18,365 bases of DNA from DASWHX01 sp036397995 (GTDB taxonomy: Bacteria; Bacteroidota; Bacteroidia; Cytophagales; Cyclobacteriaceae). Position numbers and translations under genes: made by a program. This document shows, piece after piece, positions 14,725 to 18,365 of the stretch. The notes beneath the pieces were generated by a model. That model made no database searches. It was not told the origin of the DNA and was given only the letters and a program-made list of their open reading frames with translations. The stretch lies in contig DASWHX010000121.1 of NCBI GenBank assembly GCA_036397995.1, positions 1 through 18,365 of the forward strand, written 5' to 3'. Position 1 is the first letter of the stretch. The number at the start of each line of letters is the position of its first letter.

Positions 14725-14951
14725 GGTGATGATGTCTGGCAATGAAAATTACAAAATTTTCCGGTACACAAATATATTCTCCGGGGGATTTAGATTTCCC
14801 GCTGACCTTCCGGTGATATGTTCATCCGCGGATATTCTTTTCTGATTTCGGACACCAAAATACTCCGGAAAAGAGAATTGTGGCCTGGCATACTTATTGG
14901 GTTGCTAATTCAAACCATTTCATTAAAAGAATATATTGAAAATTGTTTCTG

Positions 14952-14969
14952 ACTGTAATCGAACTGTAA
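14952..14969 (+). promoter_or_regulatory. Tandem ACTGTAA motif, possible operator upstream of the permease
   Basis: ACTGTAA occurs at 14952-14958 and again at 14963-14969, with starts 11 bases apart (one helical turn), ending 13 bases before the permease ATG. This spacing fits a regulator binding one face of DNA or a leader RNA feature. It is a two-copy observation only, with no identified regulator. The 258-base region between 14725 and 14982 otherwise shows no gene and no clear -7 element. Confidence 0.25.
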
Positions 14970-14982
14970 CCCAATAAATCTG

Positions 14983-17382
14983 ATGAGATCAATAAGAATT
15001 GCACTCCGGAATATTTATCGCCTTGATAATATTTCAGCGCTGAATTTAACGGGACTTTCCGTTGGAATTTTTTCAGTCATCGTATTAGGATTATTTGTAT
15101 GGACTGAATTAAGCCATGATACATTTCTTCCTGATTATAAAAAAATATACCGCATCACTACTCATTATGTATTAAAAGGGAATGAAGCTAACTGGGCATT
15201 GAATCATGGGATTATGGATAGTGAATTGGAAGACAAATTACCGAACTTGGATCACTCAACTGCTTTCATAAAAGTCCAGTCAGAAAAGGTATTTTACTCG
15301 GGAGATTTGTCATTCACCAATAGTAATGGATTTTATGTTGATGAAGATTTTTTTGAAGTATTTAATTTCAATTTTTTGTATGGTGACCTGTACTCTGCGA
15401 TTCGTCAACCCAATTCAATCGTAATCACTCAATCACTGGCAAAAGCTTTTTTCGGTAAGGAAGATGCTGTTGGCAGGGAGATAGAAATTCAAGAGATTGA
15501 TGGAAAGACTCCACTCGTAATAACCGGGGTTGTTAAAGATTTCCCAGCTAATTCTTATATAAAATTTGATTTCGTTATTTCAGGAAAAAGTTATCAACCA
15601 TGGGATCTCTATTATAGCGGAAAGAGCGGAAATATGTTCTACGTTTTCTTCAAAACACTGAACCAAATTGACGCTGAAGAATTACAGCAATCGGTAAATG
15701 CAGCATTGGGGCCCATTAAGAAGGAATTTTACGGAGCTGAGTATGAACCTTCCGAATCTTTCCGGCTGGACAATCCTGTTCAACGCATTGACAAAATTTA
15801 CTTCAATGCCAAAAATGAATTTGAAATTTCTGCCGGTGGTAACCAAAATTATACCATTCTGGTGGGTATAGTTGGGGTTTTCATCTTGGCCATCAGCGTA
15901 ATAAACTATATAAATCTTACTATCTCCTCTTCGTTTTCTAAGCGGAAAATAAAAGAATTTGCCGTCCGGAAACTTTTAGGTTCTTCAGCCGGAAATTTGC
16001 TGGCAGGATTCGCACTGGAAATTTCCATTTGGGTGTTTATGGCAATTGTCGGTTCATTGATAATCCTGAAATTCATTTTTGATCTTTTTCCAGCTGCCAC
16101 TGACTTAATCTCGAGTCCTTTCAGTTACCCTGGATTTTATCTGATAATCATAATTTGCTGGATTCTCTTAAGTCTGATTACCTCAGTATTTCCTGCTTCC
16201 AAATTCCTGAACTTCAACATTGTTCAATCTGCCAAAGGAAATATCCAGGTTGGTGGATCAAGGACATTGAATATGCGGAATTTACTGGTTGTTTTCCAGG
16301 TAATTCTAACTGCAATTCTTATTTCCAACTCCACTTTGTTATTTCGTCAGCTTAATTTTCTTACCACGAAAAATGCCGGATTCAAAACTTCCCAAATAAT
16401 TGAGGTGAAAAGGTCATCAAATATGACAGAAGGTGAATGGAGTAATTTTATGAATAAAACGAAATCTCTTTCATTCATTAAAGGCGTTGGCGGTTCACAA
16501 TTTACCCATATTAGTGATATGAGTAACGCTGAAATAAGGACCACAGTAGCTAATTCACCCTTTGTCAAAGTTGCCTGGAACAGTGTCAGCCATGATTTCA
16601 TTCCAACCTTGGAAATACAGATTGCACGGGGACGAAACTTCTCCCCGGATCTTAGATCTGACTACAAGGCTACTGTTATAAATGAAACCGCCGCCAGGGC
16701 ATTGAATATTGATGAACCCGAAGGGAAATTCATCATAATGTGGGGCGACACCCTGCAGGTAGTCGGAATTGTGGATGATTTTCATTTTCAAAGTTTTAGT
16801 AAACCAATTAGTCCGTTAATTTTTCTGTTGCGACCTGAAGGGTTAACGTATGTAGCGTACATTAAATTCGAAAATGATGATACCGCTGATTTAATTGGTG
16901 TACTCAACGATCATTGGGATTCTGAAAACCTTTATGCGCTATTTGATTACAGGCTAATGCAGGATAATTTCAAATCTCTATTGGAGAAAGAGGAACAAAT
17001 GGCGAACATAGTCGCATCATTCACCATTGTGGCAATTATTCTGGCTATACTTGGTTTAATAGGTCTGGTCAGTCATGATGCAGGCCGGAAATCCAAAGAA
17101 ATAGCTATCAAAAAAATTCTGGGGGCACCTATCCTGCACATAATTTTATTAATAAACCGAAGATTTGCATTTATACTAATTGCAGGATTTACAATATCTC
17201 TTCCATTAGCCATTTGGATCGGAAATTATTGGCTTGAGGTTTTTGTTTACCGGATATCAATTTCTGTGTGGGATGTGCTGGTTTCGGTAATAAGTATCGC
17301 TTTGCTTGGAGTTTTAACCTCCAGTTTGATTACTTATAATGCGGCATCATCCAATCCAGTGAACGTAATTAGAAACGAATAA
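14983..17382 (+). CDS. FtsX-like ABC transporter permease (MacB type)
   Basis: This 799-residue inner-membrane permease is made of two tandem FtsX-like halves. TM1 lies at about 20-42, followed by a MacB-type periplasmic domain to about 285. TM2-TM4 lie at about 290-314, 339-369 and 383-404. TM5 lies at about 432-453, followed by a second periplasmic domain to about 670, and TM6-TM8 at about 675-697, 719-746 and 761-785. The conserved cytoplasmic coupling motif appears twice (EFAVRKLLGSS at 325-335, EIAIKKILGAP at 706-716). Such proteins work with an ATPase in mechanotransmission-type export or lipoprotein and peptide handling. No ATPase gene is in the window, which is common for the large paralogous set in Bacteroidota. 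The length is usual for that set. Confidence 0.92.
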   Translation: MRSIRIALRNIYRLDNISALNLTGLSVGIFSVIVLGLFVWTELSHDTFLPDYKKIYRITTHYVLKGNEANWALNHGIMDSELEDKLPNLDHSTAFIKVQSEKVFYSGDLSFTNSNGFYVDEDFFEVFNFNFLYGDLYSAIRQPNSIVITQSLAKAFFGKEDAVGREIEIQEIDGKTPLVITGVVKDFPANSYIKFDFVISGKSYQPWDLYYSGKSGNMFYVFFKTLNQIDAEELQQSVNAALGPIKKEFYGAEYEPSESFRLDNPVQRIDKIYFNAKNEFEISAGGNQNYTILVGIVGVFILAISVINYINLTISSSFSKRKIKEFAVRKLLGSSAGNLLAGFALEISIWVFMAIVGSLIILKFIFDLFPAATDLISSPFSYPGFYLIIIICWILLSLITSVFPASKFLNFNIVQSAKGNIQVGGSRTLNMRNLLVVFQVILTAILISNSTLLFRQLNFLTTKNAGFKTSQIIEVKRSSNMTEGEWSNFMNKTKSLSFIKGVGGSQFTHISDMSNAEIRTTVANSPFVKVAWNSVSHDFIPTLEIQIARGRNFSPDLRSDYKATVINETAARALNIDEPEGKFIIMWGDTLQVVGIVDDFHFQSFSKPISPLIFLLRPEGLTYVAYIKFENDDTADLIGVLNDHWDSENLYALFDYRLMQDNFKSLLEKEEQMANIVASFTIVAIILAILGLIGLVSHDAGRKSKEIAIKKILGAPILHIILLINRRFAFILIAGFTISLPLAIWIGNYWLEVFVYRISISVWDVLVSVISIALLGVLTSSLITYNAASSNPVNVIRNE

Positions 17383-17517
17383 ATAATTTGCATATTCATT
17401 TCTGATTGCCTTCAATCCGGAATTACAATTCCCCTTCCTGAAAAAATATCTCAGTACTGATTTTTTATTACCGAAATTCAAAAAATCTGAGTAAGTTGTA
17501 AGTAAGAATAAATCAGG

Positions 17518-18365
17518 ATGAACGAATACTTAAGCCAGGAAAATTTGAATTTCATTTTGTTTGAAGTTCTTAATTGCTCAGGTCTCACCCAGGCGGAATA
17601 TTTTAAGGATTATAATGAAGAATCTCTGAAGCTATTACTGAATTCCATAAAGGACTTCGCCGACAGAGACCTCTTTCCAAGTTTTCGGGGAATGGATAAT
17701 CAACCTGCGTATTTTGAGAATGGGAAAATTGTTATTCATCCTGCCTTTGGAAACATAATGAAGAAAATCGCTGCACTGGGATTGATGGGCAGCACTTTTA
17801 AGTCTGAAGATGGTGGGTTACAGTTACCATCAACAATTTATACCGCGGCATATTTCATCATGGGTGCCGCTAATAATAATGTGCCCGGATATTCAGGCCT
17901 CACCAGCGGAGCTGCTAACCTCATTAATACCTTCGGAAGTTTAACGTTGAAAGAGAAATTTGTTTCCAACATGCTGTCCGGTAAATGGGCTGGAACGATG
18001 TGTATGACAGAACCCCAGGCGGGGAGCAGTTTGTCGGATATTGCCACACTGGCAACTCCTGCTGATGAGGGTTCATACAAAATTAAAGGGCAGAAAATTT
18101 TTATCTCAGGTGGCGATCATCAATTCTGCGAGAACTTTATTCACCTGACCCTGGCCAGAATTGAGGATGCGCCTGCTGGAACAAGAGGAATTTCACTATT
18201 TGTGGTGCCTAAATTCAGGGAAGAAAATAATGAAGTTGCAGATAATGATGTTATAGTAGCGGGGGAATTTCAAAAACTCGGACAAAAAGGATACTGCACA
18301 ACACATTTAATTTTTGGTGATAATAATAATTGCAGGGGCTGGCTGGTAGGCGAGCCCAACATGGG
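17518..18365 (+). CDS. Acyl-CoA dehydrogenase, 5' part (runs off the right edge)
   Basis: The first 282 codons are present and the frame is open to the window end. The ATG at 17518 is preceded by AGG, a short Shine-Dalgarno-like site. Residues about 35-155 form the helical N-terminal domain. The beta domain carries MTEPQAGSSLSD at 163-174, matching the acyl-CoA dehydrogenase signature around the flavin and substrate, then GQKIFISGGDH at 191-201. KLGQKGYCTTHL followed by GWLVGEPNMG leads into the missing C-terminal helical domain. The enzyme should be an FAD-dependent oxidoreductase acting on acyl-CoA in beta-oxidation or a related pathway. The long N-terminus resembles the larger homologues with extended C-termini, but this cannot be confirmed here. 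Confidence 0.92.
   Translation, partial: MNEYLSQENLNFILFEVLNCSGLTQAEYFKDYNEESLKLLLNSIKDFADRDLFPSFRGMDNQPAYFENGKIVIHPAFGNIMKKIAALGLMGSTFKSEDGGLQLPSTIYTAAYFIMGAANNNVPGYSGLTSGAANLINTFGSLTLKEKFVSNMLSGKWAGTMCMTEPQAGSSLSDIATLATPADEGSYKIKGQKIFISGGDHQFCENFIHLTLARIEDAPAGTRGISLFVVPKFREENNEVADNDVIVAGEFQKLGQKGYCTTHLIFGDNNNCRGWLVGEPNM

Noticed and set aside
14725..14742. Upstream TTG start for the amidohydrolase
   Set aside because: It would add MPDIIT in front of a normal lipoprotein signal peptide; the ATG at 14724 gives a proper leader and lipobox.
14881..14906. Possible sigma-54 promoter (TGGC...TTGC) upstream of the permease
   Set aside because: The GG and GC dinucleotides are 15 bases apart instead of the required 10, so the -24/-12 geometry fails.
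17419..17432. Palindrome GGAATT-AC-AATTCC after the permease gene as a terminator
   Set aside because: The two-base loop is too short for a stable hairpin and no U-run follows directly.

Overview
The window looks like chromosomal DNA of a member of the Bacteroidota, probably Cytophagales-like. The reasons are a very large outer-surface protein with PKD domains and a CHU_C / type B type IX secretion (T9SS) C-terminal domain, ~800-residue FtsX-like permeases without a neighbouring ATPase, an ECF sigma factor overlapping a short partner gene, AT-rich leaders with few Shine-Dalgarno sites, and several matches to the Bacteroidota -7 element TAnnTTTG. The genus is an inference. I see no tRNA, rRNA, CRISPR or phage genes.

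Layout. On the minus strand at the left are a partial anti-sigma-like gene, an ECF sigma factor and an M61 family metallopeptidase. A lipoprotein serine hydrolase (class C beta-lactamase fold) follows on the plus strand. From 4838 to about 6200 lies a REPtron-like unit: a RAYT (REP-associated tyrosine transposase, HUH/Y1 type) gene on the minus strand with palindromic REP-like hairpins on both sides. Next come a minus-strand MFS transporter, a short scarred interval (7325-7701) with a solo REP between two copies of a promoter-bearing direct repeat, and a 1095-residue T9SS cargo protein. A minus-strand pair follows: a PLP-dependent class V aminotransferase with a Tat-like leader, then a four-helix membrane protein. 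An amidohydrolase lipoprotein (minus) is divergent from an FtsX-like ABC permease (plus). The 5' part of an acyl-CoA dehydrogenase gene runs off the right edge.

How it fits together. Most genes are ordinary cell-envelope, peptide-processing and metabolic functions with no single pathway linking them. The interesting part is the repeat system. There are nine REP-like hairpins (10-bp arms around a 4-5 nt G-rich loop), some with a compensatory base-pair change. A 60-bp direct repeat matching at 59 of 60 positions brackets the transposase gene. A duplicated piece of the neighbouring serine hydrolase 3' end lies inside the array, and a second duplication around the solo REP carries the MFS promoter and the remnant of a lost gene. 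Together these suggest that this RAYT/REP family has repeatedly copied or rearranged flanking host DNA here.
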